The notes under the pieces: generated by a model
The model's input: the letters and a program-made list of their open reading frames with translations, nothing else
Told to the model about the DNA's origin: nothing
The model's database searches: none
DNA from: Streptomyces rishiriensis
Lineage (GTDB): Bacteria; Actinomycetota; Actinomycetes; Streptomycetales; Streptomycetaceae
Reading direction: 5' to 3'
Length of the DNA: 64,000 bases
NCBI RefSeq assembly: GCF_003112535.1
Contig: NZ_BEWA01000023.1
Location: 1-64,000, forward strand
Made by a program: the position numbers and the translations under genes
Part shown: piece by piece, positions 63,760 through 64,000 of the stretch
How positions within the stretch are numbered: the stretch's first letter is position 1
How the letters are laid out: each line of letters begins with the position of its first letter

Positions 63760-64000
63760 ATGAACGCGCGGGACGGCCCCACGCTGATCGCCTCCGTACA
63801 GCGAGCCTTCCGCCTGCTGGAGGCGGTGAGCGCGCACGACAACGGCGCGCCGGCGAAACAGCTGGCACGTGAGGCGGATCTGCCCCTCGCCACCGCCTAC
63901 CATCTGCTGCGCACCCTGGTCCACGACGGCTACCTGCGCAAACTCCAGGACGGCGGGTTCATCCTGGGGGACAGGGTGCAGACCCTGCACACCGCGGGTC
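63760..64000 (+). CDS. IclR-family transcriptional regulator, N-terminal part
   Basis: The first 80 residues are present; the gene runs off the window. SVQRAFRLLEAVSAHDNGAPAKQLAREADLPLATAYHLLRTLVHDGYLRKLQDGGFILGDRV is a standard IclR winged helix-turn-helix. The effector domain is outside the window, so its ligand is unknown. ATG at 63760 follows an AT-poor promoter region; no strong ribosome site is visible. Confidence 0.85.
   Translation, partial: MNARDGPTLIASVQRAFRLLEAVSAHDNGAPAKQLAREADLPLATAYHLLRTLVHDGYLRKLQDGGFILGDRVQTLHTAG

Noticed and set aside
1..64000. Mobile elements, CRISPR arrays, tRNA or rRNA genes
   Set aside because: I looked for transposase motifs, integrases, evenly spaced identical repeats with unique spacers, and tRNA-like cloverleaf ends with GGTTCGAATCC-type arms and saw none that hold up.

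Overview
The window is high-GC (low seventies percent by eye) Actinobacterial DNA, almost certainly chromosome from a Streptomyces. It has GTG/TTG starts, stop-poor antisense frames, several SpoIIE-type phosphatases, STAS and HATPase switch proteins, a whiJ/abaA-like regulator set, a class E sortase-type LAETG protein and a sugar ABC importer with no ATPase gene of its own. I see no tRNA, rRNA, CRISPR array, phage or insertion sequence.

Layout. 1-6.5 kb: two large multidomain SpoIIE phosphatases and a DUF72 protein. 6.5-11.7 kb: a lipoprotein, a cysteine-free L33, an isochorismatase-like hydrolase, a Tat-exported phosphoesterase, a cupin and a rhomboid-like membrane protein. 11.8-21.4 kb: a DUF1996 protein with an LAETG signal, a lipid kinase/PAP2 phosphatase pair, a methyltransferase, a 57-residue Cys protein, an NlpC/P60 protein, a winged-helix regulator, a STAS protein, a flavin reductase-like protein and a Ser-Val-Gly repeat protein. 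21.5-32.7 kb: a 1725-residue double-GH43 enzyme, pyruvate carboxylase, an M23 protein with a degenerate transglycosylase-like domain and a lone xanthine-dehydrogenase-type FAD domain.

32.7-39.6 kb is the most interesting region. Rightward lies the STM4015-STM4014-STM4013-STM4012-STM4011 cluster: LRR protein, ATP-grasp-like protein, alkaline-phosphatase-superfamily hydrolase and two radical SAM proteins. Leftward lie a small 108-residue protein and a DUF6745 protein. The two arms are transcribed from a 172-bp divergent intergenic region with back-to-back matches to the actinobacterial RecA-independent DNA-damage promoter (RecA-NDp, read by PafBC). A third match precedes a WGR-domain propeller gene at 55.9 kb. 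This looks like a damage-inducible biosynthetic or modification system of unknown product.

39.5-48.4 kb is a galactan/arabinogalactan side-chain locus: a leftward operon (two permeases, binding protein, GH42, GH30) and a divergent LacI regulator, with two palindromic operators between them. Hairpins after the binding-protein and GH42 genes probably grade expression.

48.5-64 kb: a hypothetical protein, a DHFR-family reductase, a PlsC-like acyltransferase, a small membrane protein behind 13-bp tandem repeats, phosphoglucomutase, a SpoIIE phosphatase with a MASE1-like membrane protein, the WGR protein, two PF04672 methyltransferases around a lipoprotein and an APH-like kinase, a whiJ-like set (XRE/DUF5753, DUF397, HATPase), an ABM monooxygenase and the start of an IclR regulator cut by the window edge.
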